A DNA stretch of 64,000 nucleotides from Thalassobium sp. R2A62 (GCF_000161835.1 NZ_GG697169.2:1722418-1786417); one strand, 5' to 3'; shown: positions 44,610 to 53,042, counted from the stretch's first letter. Notes: generated by a model from the letters alone, not told the origin. Program-made: numbers and translations.

Positions 44610-46043
44610 TCAGAACCCAAACCATTGTTGCCAAAGGCCTGCCGCGTAGAACATCAAAGACAGGGTCATCAGAATGATCCCCACGCCCATCTTGTCCTTC
44701 ATCGCAAAAACAATCGGATCGTAATCCTGCTTGCCTTCGTAGCCCAACTTGACCATTCGGATCAGCCAAATCGCCAGTGGGACAAGCGCGACCCACAACA
44801 ACCAGCGCGATGGATAGAGCGCCTGTGATTGTTCGCTAAAGCTGTAGAGAAAGAACATCAGCAGCGCGCCAAAGGTTCCGATGCCTGCAACATTCAACAG
44901 ATCGCTGCGGTCTGTGCGGCCATATCCGCGGCCAGGCAGACGTTCGTCCGAGGTCGCCAACGTCAGTTCGGTCAGACGTTTGACACAACCCAGCGCGATA
45001 AAGACCGGAAAGATAAAGACCAGCATAAAGACCGACGCCTCTACACCGCTGGCCGCCGCCCCTGCAACCACGCGCAGGGTATAAAGCGAGGCGAGGCAGG
45101 CGATATCGACCCAGCGCATCCGTTTAAGTTTGAGCGAATAGGCCAGAGACAATGTCATATACACTATAATGACACCCAAAAAAGGACCACCTAACAATGC
45201 GCCGAGCCCTAGCGCGATAACCGCAAGAACCGCGCAGGTGATCATTCCAACGACGATTGGCACAGCGCCACTGGCAAAGGGTCGTCGGCATTTTGTTGGA
45301 TGCAGACGGTCAGCTTCGAGGTCCAGCAGGTCGTTGACGATATAGATCGTCGAGGCCGCAGCCGAAAAAGCAACGATGCCCAACAGAACCAAGAGCAATG
45401 TGCTCATAGTAAAGTCATGGGCGGCCAGAACGGGAAGGAACAGGAGCACGTTCTTGACGTATTGATGTGGGCGCAATGCCCGAATGAGATCTCGGGGTGT
45501 CCAGCCGGCATCGATTTCAACCAACTCGCGCCCCTGCCCCTTTAGTTTAGAGGCCGAACCGGCATCTCCAACAACAACGGGCATCGCGGAATCCGTCCAG
45601 ATAGGCATGTCTGTCGGCTCGTTACCGGCATAGTCATACCCGCCTTGACCGTAGGCGTCGTTCAATGCCCCCGCTTTGGCAGCACCTTTGAGGTTTTTCT
45701 CAGGCGTCGACGCAAAAACGCGGTCACTGAGACCGTGATCCGCTGCCAGTCGCGAGACTTGGCTAATATCAGAGGCACTGGCGAGCACCACGTCACGGCC
45801 ATCTGCCTTGGCCGTTTCCGCCAGTGCTTTGACATCTTCATTCACCGGCAACAGATCAGTGCGGATCTCAGCAATCTCTGCCAACTTTGATTTTAGAACT
45901 GCAGGTTGGCGGAAATTCTGTGCTACCGTTTTCAGGGTCGCGATCGGATCACGTCCGAGACCAGCCCAAAAACATTCAAACAACATGTCGGTCTTTAGAA
46001 AGGTGCCATCGACATCCAGCACCAGCGGTCGGTTATCAGACAC
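44610..46043 (-). CDS. HAD phosphatase-UbiA prenyltransferase fusion
   Basis: This 477-residue protein has two parts. Residues 1 to about 190 form a HAD hydrolase (nucleophile motif LDVDGTFLKTD with Asp10 and Asp12; VGDAGSASKL). Residues from about 195 form a UbiA prenyltransferase with about nine helices and the polyprenyl-phosphate motif NDLLDLEADRLHPTKCRRPFASG. In mycobacteria the UbiA enzyme attaches phosphoribose to decaprenyl phosphate and a separate phosphatase removes the 5-phosphate; this fusion would supply both steps. It starts with GTG and a strong GGAGGA site, one base after the lytic transglycosylase gene. Confidence 0.82.
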   Translation of the reverse strand: MSDNRPLVLDVDGTFLKTDMLFECFWAGLGRDPIATLKTVAQNFRQPAVLKSKLAEIAEIRTDLLPVNEDVKALAETAKADGRDVVLASASDISQVSRLAADHGLSDRVFASTPEKNLKGAAKAGALNDAYGQGGYDYAGNEPTDMPIWTDSAMPVVVGDAGSASKLKGQGRELVEIDAGWTPRDLIRALRPHQYVKNVLLFLPVLAAHDFTMSTLLLVLLGIVAFSAAASTIYIVNDLLDLEADRLHPTKCRRPFASGAVPIVVGMITCAVLAVIALGLGALLGGPFLGVIIVYMTLSLAYSLKLKRMRWVDIACLASLYTLRVVAGAAASGVEASVFMLVFIFPVFIALGCVKRLTELTLATSDERLPGRGYGRTDRSDLLNVAGIGTFGALLMFFLYSFSEQSQALYPSRWLLWVALVPLAIWLIRMVKLGYEGKQDYDPIVFAMKDKMGVGIILMTLSLMFYAAGLWQQWFGF

Positions 46044-46044
46044 G

Positions 46045-46893
46045 CTATCCTCCGTTTACAGCAAAGACGCAGCCATCGGTGGCCACTTCAGGTGGGGTCA
46101 CGCAAAGCCCCCGGGCCACGATCCAAGCCGCGAGCACCTTGGGCACGTAATTTCGGGCCTCTTTATAAGGGGGCACGCCTTCGTTGCGTTTCACAGCGTT
46201 TTCACCAGCGTTGTACGAGGCAAGGACCATGACCACATCGTTGCTGAACTCTTGCATCAACCAATCAAGATACGCGACGCCACCTTTGATGTTTTCGGAG
46301 GGATCGGCGCGGTTGGTCACACCAAAACGCTCGGCTGTGGCTGGCATCAGCTGCATCAGACCTTGGGCGCCGGCACTACTGGTAACTTCGGCCCGCCCCG
46401 CGCTCTCGATGGCGATGACAGATAGAACCAAAGCCGGAGAAACGCGCGTGCCGATCGTTTCCTTTAGAATATCGATGCCGTGCGCTTTTGCGATGTCCTG
46501 CATCGTTTGTAGTCGCGGCGTCGGGACAGTTTTGCCGCCAGGTGCCGCAGAGATATAGTCGATAGCCTGTTGCAGACTACCCGGCCCGCTCTGATCAATT
46601 TCTGGCGACACACCGTCCCAGAACCATGCCAATTCGGCAGGCGCCTGAGCTGCAGGTGCCGCAGCAGACGCCCCACTAGACCGACTAGACGAAGATCCAG
46701 CTCGTGATGGTGCAGCCGGGCTAGACGGTGCGGAAGGCGAGACCTGTACGGTGATGCGGCGAGTCACTCCAGATTTCGGCGGTGTTACTCGACGAAACGT
46801 AAAATCTTGCTGGGCCATAACTGGAAAAGCGTCAAAAGACGCCAAGCCGACCCCAAGAGCCAGCACTGTTATATATGGATACCGCCAATTCAT
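46045..46893 (-). CDS. Lytic transglycosylase, SLT domain
   Basis: This 282-residue secreted enzyme has a signal peptide (cleavage after VMA), a Ser/Ala/Pro-rich linker (about residues 50-85) and a C-terminal SLT domain with catalytic glutamate in SVIAIESAGRAEV, then GAQGLMQLMPATAERFGV and LASYNAGENAV. It cleaves peptidoglycan in the periplasm. It is immediately upstream of the HAD-UbiA gene in the same operon and divergent from the pilin genes; it could open the wall for pilus assembly, but that is inference. Confidence 0.92.
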   Translation of the reverse strand: MNWRYPYITVLALGVGLASFDAFPVMAQQDFTFRRVTPPKSGVTRRITVQVSPSAPSSPAAPSRAGSSSSRSSGASAAAPAAQAPAELAWFWDGVSPEIDQSGPGSLQQAIDYISAAPGGKTVPTPRLQTMQDIAKAHGIDILKETIGTRVSPALVLSVIAIESAGRAEVTSSAGAQGLMQLMPATAERFGVTNRADPSENIKGGVAYLDWLMQEFSNDVVMVLASYNAGENAVKRNEGVPPYKEARNYVPKVLAAWIVARGLCVTPPEVATDGCVFAVNGG

Positions 46894-47251
46894 GGCCGAG
46901 ACTGCCCTGCCCCGATTATTGTTTTAGGCACTATCGCAAATTGAAGGGACTAACTCCAGCATTTTGGAAAAAATCTGCAATTGAGACCTCGGATTAAGCC
47001 CCATTCCAGTACGAAGCTCAAATAGTTTAAGAAGAAGTTACTTTTTATATTGTTTATATTCAGTGACTTATAGGAATTTCATTCATTTTTAAGAGTTGCT
47101 CGAAAATTGCACGAATGCCGCCCAAGTCTCGCCCCAATCCGACGCAATAACATGTTCATCCAAGACGGGGAGCGGGCCAATAAGAGGCCGGTCCGCAATG
47201 ATCCGACAAGGTAGTAACAATCTGAGCGAACATCCTTTGGAGGGACATCAA
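46894..47251 (+). promoter_or_regulatory. Pilin promoter region with a CtrA-like box
   Basis: This 358-bp gap between the divergent transglycosylase and first pilin holds no gene I can support. The part at 47020-47095 is markedly AT-rich compared with its surroundings. It contains TTAA-N7-TTAC (47027-47041), one base off the CtrA site TTAA-N7-TTAA. CtrA controls Flp-type pilin expression in Caulobacter. The pilin ribosome site GGAGGG is at 47239-47244. Confidence 0.35.
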
Positions 47252-47437
47252 ATGCTTAACTTTATCAAGAACTTTAAGAACGACGAAGACGGTGCAGTAA
47301 CAGTTGACTGGGTTGTTTTGACAGCAGCCATCGTTGGCCTGGGCATCGCAGTTCTGACATCTGTATCCGGCGGCACAACTTCGCTGGCTGACAAGATCTC
47401 GGGCGAGCTCGCAACAATGACAGTCGCAACTTATTAA
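47252..47437 (+). CDS. Flp/Tad major pilin, copy 1
   Basis: A 61-residue Flp-type prepilin. A 14-residue basic/acidic leader ends in EDG, followed by the mature hydrophobic segment AVTVDWVVLTAAIVGLGIAV. Prepilin peptidase should cut after the Gly, which puts Asp rather than the usual Glu at mature position 5, and Trp at 6. The protein is identical to the next copy; the genes differ only at synonymous sites. Good ribosome site GGAGGG. Confidence 0.93.
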   Translation: MLNFIKNFKNDEDGAVTVDWVVLTAAIVGLGIAVLTSVSGGTTSLADKISGELATMTVATY

Positions 47438-47514
47438 TCGTTGCCCTTTGATTTGACCCGATCCGGGTCGTACTTTTCGACCTAATACGGGTCACATCAC
47501 TACGGAGAATTCCA

Positions 47515-47700
47515 ATGCTTAACTTTATCAAAAACTTCAAGAACGACGAAGACGGCGCAGTCACAGTAGACTGGGTTGTTTTGACAGCGGCCATCGTTGG
47601 CCTCGGCATCGCCGTTCTGACATCTGTATCCGGCGGCACAACTTCGCTGGCTGACAAGATCTCTGGCGAGCTCGCAACAATGACTGTTGCAACTTACTAA
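47515..47700 (+). CDS. Flp/Tad major pilin, copy 2
   Basis: Identical in protein sequence (61/61 residues) to copy 1, with twelve synonymous codon differences. It starts 77 nt after the copy 1 stop with its own GGAG site; the spacer holds a GACCC-GATCC-GGGTC inverted repeat. It ends at a strong terminator, so copies 1 and 2 form one transcript. Confidence 0.93.
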   Translation: MLNFIKNFKNDEDGAVTVDWVVLTAAIVGLGIAVLTSVSGGTTSLADKISGELATMTVATY

Positions 47701-47722
47701 GATATTTCGATTTTAAGCAGAG

Positions 47723-47752
47723 GGCCGCGCTTGCAAAAAGCGCGGCCTTTTG
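47723..47752 (+). terminator. Rho-independent terminator after the tandem pilins
   Basis: GGCCGCGCTT (47723-47732) pairs perfectly with AAGCGCGGCC (47738-47747) around GCAAA, followed by TTTTG. It limits high-level pilin transcription from entering the cpa genes. Confidence 0.9.
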
Positions 47753-47854
47753 TCGTTTTGCAACCGCACTTCTCTATCGCGATCAAACCATTGTCATTTC
47801 GCAATCTGACCACATTCAATCGCCAATTCTATGGCGGGAATGATGGAGAAATAA

Positions 47855-48001
47855 ATGATTATCGAGATACCCAACTCTGCTCGAAAGAAAGCACCAATTA
47901 TTACACTAGACTGGATTGTTTTTGGCACAGGCGTCGTCGCCGTAATTGCCGCAGCGTTTGCTCTTATGAACGCGACCCCAATCACCTTGGTGATAAATTG
48001 A
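47855..48001 (+). CDS. Small pilin-like protein (48 aa)
   Basis: A 48-codon ORF with GGAG six bases before its ATG. Its middle, ITLDWIVFGTGVVAVIAAAF, aligns with the pilin core VTVDWVVLTAAIVGLGIAV, keeping the Asp-Trp pair and the hydrophobic helix. The residue before the expected cleavage point is Pro rather than Gly (KAPIITLDW), and the leader is short and basic (MIIEIPNSARKKA). It could be a minor pilin, an inner-membrane regulator or a decaying copy. No known family is recognised beyond the Flp-like core. Confidence 0.55.
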   Translation: MIIEIPNSARKKAPIITLDWIVFGTGVVAVIAAAFALMNATPITLVIN

Positions 48002-48117
48002 AAACCACAAAAATTGACCACAGATCAACCCGTTTTTCGACACAAACCATGGGCATGGTGAATGGGTAGGATCACTAGTCGTTTGGATAGGGCGGTACAC
48101 TCAAAGGAGACGCAGAA

Positions 48118-48303
48118 ATGCGCAATTTTATTTTGAACTTTGTCACCCAGGAAGACGGTGCAGTCACCGTTGATTGGGTTGTTTTGACAGCAGCCATTAT
48201 TGGACTTGGTCTGGCAGTGATTGCTGTCATCGCAGGTGGCGCATTGGATCACTCGGCTGGCGTCGGTGCTTATCTCAGCGCGCAAGACGTCAAAACATAC
48301 TAA
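48118..48303 (+). CDS. Flp-type pilin, divergent third copy
   Basis: A 61-residue prepilin sharing the leader pattern and core EDGAVTVDWVVLTAAIIGLGLAV with the tandem copies but with a different C-terminal half (IAGGALDHSAGVGAYLSAQ). Cleavage after Gly is expected. AAGGAGA lies upstream of the ATG. It is likely a minor or alternative pilin. Confidence 0.9.
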   Translation: MRNFILNFVTQEDGAVTVDWVVLTAAIIGLGLAVIAVIAGGALDHSAGVGAYLSAQDVKTY

Positions 48304-48436
48304 ACAACTTGGCATCAAACTAGATCCGAGATCACAACTTGGACGTTTGAACGCCATTTTAGGGCCACATTTTTAATGCAGGTCAACAACTGGTGCCCAA
48401 AGTGGCCCCACGCAAATGAGGCGAAAGGAACTTAAA

Positions 48437-49285
48437 ATGAGAGCGGTGTTTGGACTTGTTCTTGTCCTTGGCGTAGCGTTGGCAGGTTTTGCTGTCTACA
48501 TGGCCAAAGGATACATTTCGGATAACCAGCTGCGGCTGGCCCAAGCCGAGGCCGCTCGCGCGGCCATGGTACCCACGGTAGATATCTTTGCGGCCAAGAA
48601 TCCGCTCGTCTACGGGCAGATGCTGACCATCGAAGATGTTCACCACATTAGATATCCCGAAGCATCTCTTCCCCCCGGCGCATTCCGCACCATTGAAGAG
48701 CTGTTCCCAAACGGTGACGAAAAACTGCGGGTTGTCCTGCGACCAATCGAGCCGAACGAAGTTATTTTGCCCGTCAAAGTCACCAGCCCTGGGGAAGATG
48801 CCGGTTTGACCCAACGTCTGGCCCAAGGCATGCGTGCCTTTGCAATCCGCGTTGACGTCTCTTCTGGGGTGTCGGGTTTTGTCCGTCCCGGCGACCGTGT
48901 CGACGTCTATTGGTCCGGTGTTGCGAATGTCGGTCAGCGCCGTCAGGATCTGACACGCTTGATCCAAAGCAGCGTCAAAATCATCGCAATTGACCAATCG
49001 GCCGATGGAAACCAGTCCGAGGCGCGCATTGCACGCACCGTGACAGTAGAAGTCAGCCAAGTCGAAGTTGCCGCCCTTGCCCAAGCACAGGCTACCGGCA
49101 ATCTGTCGCTTGCGCTGGTCGGCTATGGTGACAACACTGATGTTGGAATAGTCGAGATCGACACCCAAGAATTGCTGGGCATTGAAGAAGAAGAAGTGGT
49201 TCAAGCCCAAGAACAGCGCGTCTGCACAATCCGCACACGCAAGGGCGCAGAAGTGATCGAAATTCCGATCCCTTGCACCAACTAA
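48437..49285 (+). CDS. cpaB: Flp pilus assembly protein CpaB/RcpC
   Basis: CpaB (about 282 aa) is a periplasmic protein with one N-terminal membrane helix (FGLVLVLGVALAGFAVYMA) and SAF-like domain features: VDIFAAKNPLVYGQMLTIEDV and GMRAFAIRVDVSSGVSGFVRPGDRVDVYW. It helps the secretin in the outer membrane. ATG 48437 has AAGGAA at proper distance; the ATG at 48416 does not. A terminator follows, so cpaC may have its own promoter. Confidence 0.92.
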   Translation: MRAVFGLVLVLGVALAGFAVYMAKGYISDNQLRLAQAEAARAAMVPTVDIFAAKNPLVYGQMLTIEDVHHIRYPEASLPPGAFRTIEELFPNGDEKLRVVLRPIEPNEVILPVKVTSPGEDAGLTQRLAQGMRAFAIRVDVSSGVSGFVRPGDRVDVYWSGVANVGQRRQDLTRLIQSSVKIIAIDQSADGNQSEARIARTVTVEVSQVEVAALAQAQATGNLSLALVGYGDNTDVGIVEIDTQELLGIEEEEVVQAQEQRVCTIRTRKGAEVIEIPIPCTN

Positions 49286-49309
49286 ACGTTGGCTCCAAAC
49301 ACAGCCAAA

Positions 49310-49338
49310 GGTCGTTCTGTTATGCAGAGCGGCCTTTT
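49310..49338 (+). terminator. Terminator after cpaB
   Basis: GGTCGTTCTG (49310-49319) pairs with CAGAGCGGCC (49325-49334), with two G-U pairs, and TTTT follows directly. It lies 24 nt past the cpaB stop. Confidence 0.75.
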
Positions 49339-49481
49339 CCATTTCGGCCCTGTTGCGAGTTATCCACATAAACAGCGACGCTCAATCCATTGATTCTTGC
49401 AATAAAAAATAAAATGGCGCATGTTGAAAAATGATCGTGGGCAAAAAGATCCACTCGGGCGTGATCACAGAGGCAGGTCAC

Positions 49482-50873
49482 ATGACATATGATAGGTTTA
49501 TGAAAGCAGCCCTTATGGGGTTGTTTGTTGCAACATCTAGCGTTCCAGCAGCTGTGTCTGCAGAAACGCTACGGGTTATGCGTGGGGCACCGTCCAGCGC
49601 ACTGAATGTCCCGATGAACCGCGCGGTTGTGGTAGAAAGCGACGTTCCTTTTGCGGAGCTGAGCATCGCCAACCCTGGCATCGCCGACATCTCTACCCTC
49701 TCAGATCGAACGATTTATGTTCTGGGAAAATTGCCTGGTCGCACCACTTTGACCCTGCTGGGGCCAGATGGTCGCTTGATCACGAACGTCGACGTGCATG
49801 TCACACCTGACATCGCAGAGTTCAAAGAGCGTTTGTCCCAAATTCTTCCCGGTGAAAACATCGAGGTTCGTACAGCCAACGACGGTATCGTGCTCTCGGG
49901 TGTTGTTTCCAGCTCTGCGCGCCTGACGCGCGCTCTGGATCTCGCCGAACGGTATGCACCGGATCGTGTGTCAAACTTGATGAGCGTCGGCGGCACCCAA
50001 CAGGTTATGTTGCGCGTTCGTTTCGCTGAAATGCAGCGCAGCGTACGCAAATCGCTTTCATCCTCGGTGAATATCTTTGGCACCGGCTTTTCGACAGCAG
50101 CAGGTAACATCAATGGTGTTCAAGCGGCTGGAGGCGGCATCACAACAGACGCAACCGGCGCTGCATTCTTTGGCATCGACGCGGGCGACATTCAATTCAA
50201 CGTTCTTTTGGAAGCTTTGGAAAGCAAGGGCGTCGTTCGCACCTTGGCTGAGCCAAACCTGACCGCACTTAGCGGGCAAGAGGCCCATTTCCTAGCCGGC
50301 GGTGAATATCCAGTGCCCGTTGCCCAAGAGGGCGGCACAACAACCGTTGAATACAAAGATTTCGGCGTAGAACTGACGTTCTTGCCCGTTGTTGTTGATC
50401 AGGACCTGATCAATTTGACATTGAAGGCGTCTGTCAGCTCGATCGACACCACAAATGGTGTCCAAGTCGGCAGTGACTTTACAATCGCTGCCTTCCGGAC
50501 GCGTGAGACGTCAACTACCGTTGAAATGCGTGACGGCGAAAGCTTTGCGATCGCAGGTCTGTTGCAAGATGACTTTACCGACCTGAACGGTCAGGTGCCG
50601 TGGCTGGGCGATGTCCCTGTATTGGGTGCCCTATTCCGCAGTGCGGAATACAACCGCAGCCAATCTGAATTGGTCATTATCGTAACACCACATCTGGTCA
50701 CACCGACCCGCGGTGAAGCACTTGCTTTGCCGACGGACCGTGTTCGTCCACCCACCGAACGGGATCTATTCCTCTTCGGTCGCGTCGCCGCTTCTGATGC
50801 ACCGCAATCCGGTGCTGCAGGAGAAGTTGCAAAACAAGACTTTAGCGGGTCTTATGGATATGTAATGGACTAA
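49482..50873 (+). CDS. cpaC: Tad pilus secretin CpaC/RcpA
   Basis: CpaC (about 463 aa) forms the outer-membrane ring. A signal peptide (cleavage near VSA) is followed by the pilus-secretin N-domain (VVVESDVPFAELSIANPGIADI), a BON-like segment (IEVRTANDGIVLSGVVSS) and the secretin core (EALESKGVVRTLAEPNLTALSG, EFHV-like region, GLLQDDFT, VPVLGALFRS). The frame is open from 49431; ATG 49482 fits the signal peptide. Confidence 0.92.
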   Translation: MTYDRFMKAALMGLFVATSSVPAAVSAETLRVMRGAPSSALNVPMNRAVVVESDVPFAELSIANPGIADISTLSDRTIYVLGKLPGRTTLTLLGPDGRLITNVDVHVTPDIAEFKERLSQILPGENIEVRTANDGIVLSGVVSSSARLTRALDLAERYAPDRVSNLMSVGGTQQVMLRVRFAEMQRSVRKSLSSSVNIFGTGFSTAAGNINGVQAAGGGITTDATGAAFFGIDAGDIQFNVLLEALESKGVVRTLAEPNLTALSGQEAHFLAGGEYPVPVAQEGGTTTVEYKDFGVELTFLPVVVDQDLINLTLKASVSSIDTTNGVQVGSDFTIAAFRTRETSTTVEMRDGESFAIAGLLQDDFTDLNGQVPWLGDVPVLGALFRSAEYNRSQSELVIIVTPHLVTPTRGEALALPTDRVRPPTERDLFLFGRVAASDAPQSGAAGEVAKQDFSGSYGYVMD

Positions 50874-50876
50874 GCG

Positions 50877-51560
50877 ATGATGGGTCGGGGCAGCATGAAA
50901 TTTGTTCTTCTTTCAGCAACAGCAATTGCGTTGATCGCCTGCTCTGGCGGCGATCGCCGTGCTGCAGCAGCATCTGTGGGTCGCGAGGCTGGGTCATTCA
51001 TTGATAATGGTGATTTTGGCAACTCGACTATGAACAACACGCTGATCCAGTCGGGTCAGCGCGTCTACACCATCAATCTAGGCCGTCGCTTTACTCAGGA
51101 AGTGTCGCCATCAGTGACTTTCCCATTCAATTCCAATGCTTTAGACGAAAACGCCCGCGCCGTTCTACGGCAGCAGGCGGATTGGATCCGTCAGTTCCCA
51201 GAAGTCCGGTTCAAGGTCTACGGTCACACCGATCTGGTCGGTGGCACCGCTTATAACCGTCAGTTGGGTCTGCGCCGCGCGCAAGCCGTCGTTATTTACC
51301 TGACAAGCCAGGGCATCAGCCGTTCGCGGCTCGAGGCTGTTGCGTCGTTTGGCGAAACACGCCCTGTTATTCAGACAAATGGTCAAGAGCGTCGCAATCG
51401 TCGCACTGTGACCGAAGTTTCTGGTTTCGTTGACAGCCATCCTTCGGTTCTCGACGGCCAGTACGCCGAGATTATTCACCGTGGGTATGTCGCGTCGGGC
51501 ACCGCCCCATCGCAGATTATTTCCGCAACCAAGGTGAATTCGGCAGGTGGCGAAGAGTAA
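50877..51560 (+). CDS. OmpA-family lipoprotein of the Tad locus
   Basis: A 227-residue protein with a lipobox (IALIAC) at the N-terminus and a C-terminal OmpA-like peptidoglycan-binding domain (VTFPFNSNALDENAR, VYGHTDLVGGTAYNRQLGLRRAQAV, NRRTVTEV). It occupies the place where cpaD is found in other Tad loci, between secretin and CpaE, and probably anchors the secretin to the wall. Translation may start at ATG 50877 or 50895; the latter gives a more usual leader. It is 3 nt after cpaC. The following 222 bp are without a visible gene. Confidence 0.88.
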   Translation: MMGRGSMKFVLLSATAIALIACSGGDRRAAAASVGREAGSFIDNGDFGNSTMNNTLIQSGQRVYTINLGRRFTQEVSPSVTFPFNSNALDENARAVLRQQADWIRQFPEVRFKVYGHTDLVGGTAYNRQLGLRRAQAVVIYLTSQGISRSRLEAVASFGETRPVIQTNGQERRNRRTVTEVSGFVDSHPSVLDGQYAEIIHRGYVASGTAPSQIISATKVNSAGGEE

Positions 51561-51783
51561 ACGATCCACCTGTTTCGCGTATGAGTGTGCACAGATACCG
51601 CACAATCGAAGCAATTTCGTCCCATTCCTGCCCTAGTTCAACGCCATACCATACCCAAAGGGATAGGTTCGCCTGATGGGAATCGGGCGGGGCTTCGGTA
51701 GGGCACAGCCTGAGAACCACGAGCAGACGGTTCCTCGCTGACACAAACTCTGCCGACGCCTTTTCAATAAAGGACGTGAGGCA

Positions 51784-53031
51784 ATGACGAGCACAGCAGT
51801 TTTACAACCCGAACCCCAACCGATCGTGGCATGCACGATTTCGCGGGATGTTCAAAACTTTGATCTGTTGATCGAAGACATGGAGGGCGTTCTTGGCGAG
51901 AGCTGGGGCGATCTATCCTTTGCCGACGCCTTGCCGTTCTTTGAACAGGCCGACGCGGCCCATTTAGAATTTGTGGCGATTGCGATCAATGATGAGGACG
52001 AAACTCACCTCACTTTGATCGGCGATATCATCACAACCGCCAAAGACAAAGGGATCAAGATCATCTTGATCGCCGAAGATACAACTCCAGCTGCCTTGCA
52101 CAGTTTGCTGCGGATGGGTGCGGATGAATTCATCCCATACCCGCTGCCAGAGAACGAACTCGGGGCCGCGATTGAACGTATTCAAACCCCGCCCCCGGCA
52201 CCCGTTGCTGAGGTTCCTGCCGAAATGCAGTCGAACCTTAAGGCTGTGAACGACCGCAATGGCGTCGTTCTTGCGGTGCATGGAATGGCTGGTGGTACAG
52301 GCGCGACGACCCTTGCGATCAACCTCGCATGGGAACTGGTGACCGTAGAAAAGGACAAGACACCCCGCGTTTGCATTCTCGACTTTGATTTGCAGTGCGG
52401 CAATGTCTCGACCTATCTCGATCTCGACCGCCGCGAAGCGGTCTACGAACTGTTGTCAGACACTGAATCCATGGACAGCGATGCGTTCATGCAGACGCTT
52501 CTCGCCTATAACGAAAAGCTTCATGTCTTTACGGCGCCGTCCGATATGCTGCCACTGGATCTGGTTGAACCAGAAGACATCCAACGACTGATCGGGTTCG
52601 CCGCAAGCAACTTTGACTATGTGATCGTCGACATGCCGTCGACTGTGGTCGCATGGACCGAAACCGTTCTGCAGTCCGCACATGTCTATTTCGCGACGCT
52701 CGAATTGGAAATGCGGTCTGCGCAAAACACCCAGCGGCTCAAGCGGTTGTTACAAAGTGAGGATCTTCCGTTCGAGAAAATCCGCTTTGTCCTGAACCGC
52801 GCGCCCAAGTTTATCGATTTGAACGGCAAGAGCCGGATCAAACGTTTGGCAGAAAGCCTCGGGATTTCGATCGAATTGCTCATGCCAGACGGCGGCAAAG
52901 CTGTAGTGCAAAACGCTGACAATGGTCTCGCGATGGCCCACGGTCTCGCCAAGAGCCCACTACGTAAAGAAATCATCAAATTGGCCAAATCCGTTCACGA
53001 GCTGAACGACGATGCGGCTGTGGGAAGTTAA
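51784..53031 (+). CDS. cpaE: Pilus localisation ATPase-like protein CpaE/TadZ
   Basis: CpaE (415 aa) marks the site of pilus assembly. The N-terminal about 135 residues form an atypical receiver-like domain (SFADALPFFEQADAAHLEFVAI). The rest is a MinD/ParA-like ATPase domain. Its P-loop is HGMAGGTGATTLA: both lysines of the deviant Walker motif are Ala (169 and 174), as usual in CpaE/TadZ. Start codon follows AAAGGACGTGAGG. Confidence 0.92.
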   Translation: MTSTAVLQPEPQPIVACTISRDVQNFDLLIEDMEGVLGESWGDLSFADALPFFEQADAAHLEFVAIAINDEDETHLTLIGDIITTAKDKGIKIILIAEDTTPAALHSLLRMGADEFIPYPLPENELGAAIERIQTPPPAPVAEVPAEMQSNLKAVNDRNGVVLAVHGMAGGTGATTLAINLAWELVTVEKDKTPRVCILDFDLQCGNVSTYLDLDRREAVYELLSDTESMDSDAFMQTLLAYNEKLHVFTAPSDMLPLDLVEPEDIQRLIGFAASNFDYVIVDMPSTVVAWTETVLQSAHVYFATLELEMRSAQNTQRLKRLLQSEDLPFEKIRFVLNRAPKFIDLNGKSRIKRLAESLGISIELLMPDGGKAVVQNADNGLAMAHGLAKSPLRKEIIKLAKSVHELNDDAAVGS

Positions 53032-53042
53032 GGGGCTAAACG

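Noticed and set aside
47438-47514. GACCC-GATCC-GGGTC between the tandem pilins as a terminator
   Set aside because: The stem is only five pairs and no U-run follows; the strong terminator is after the second copy.
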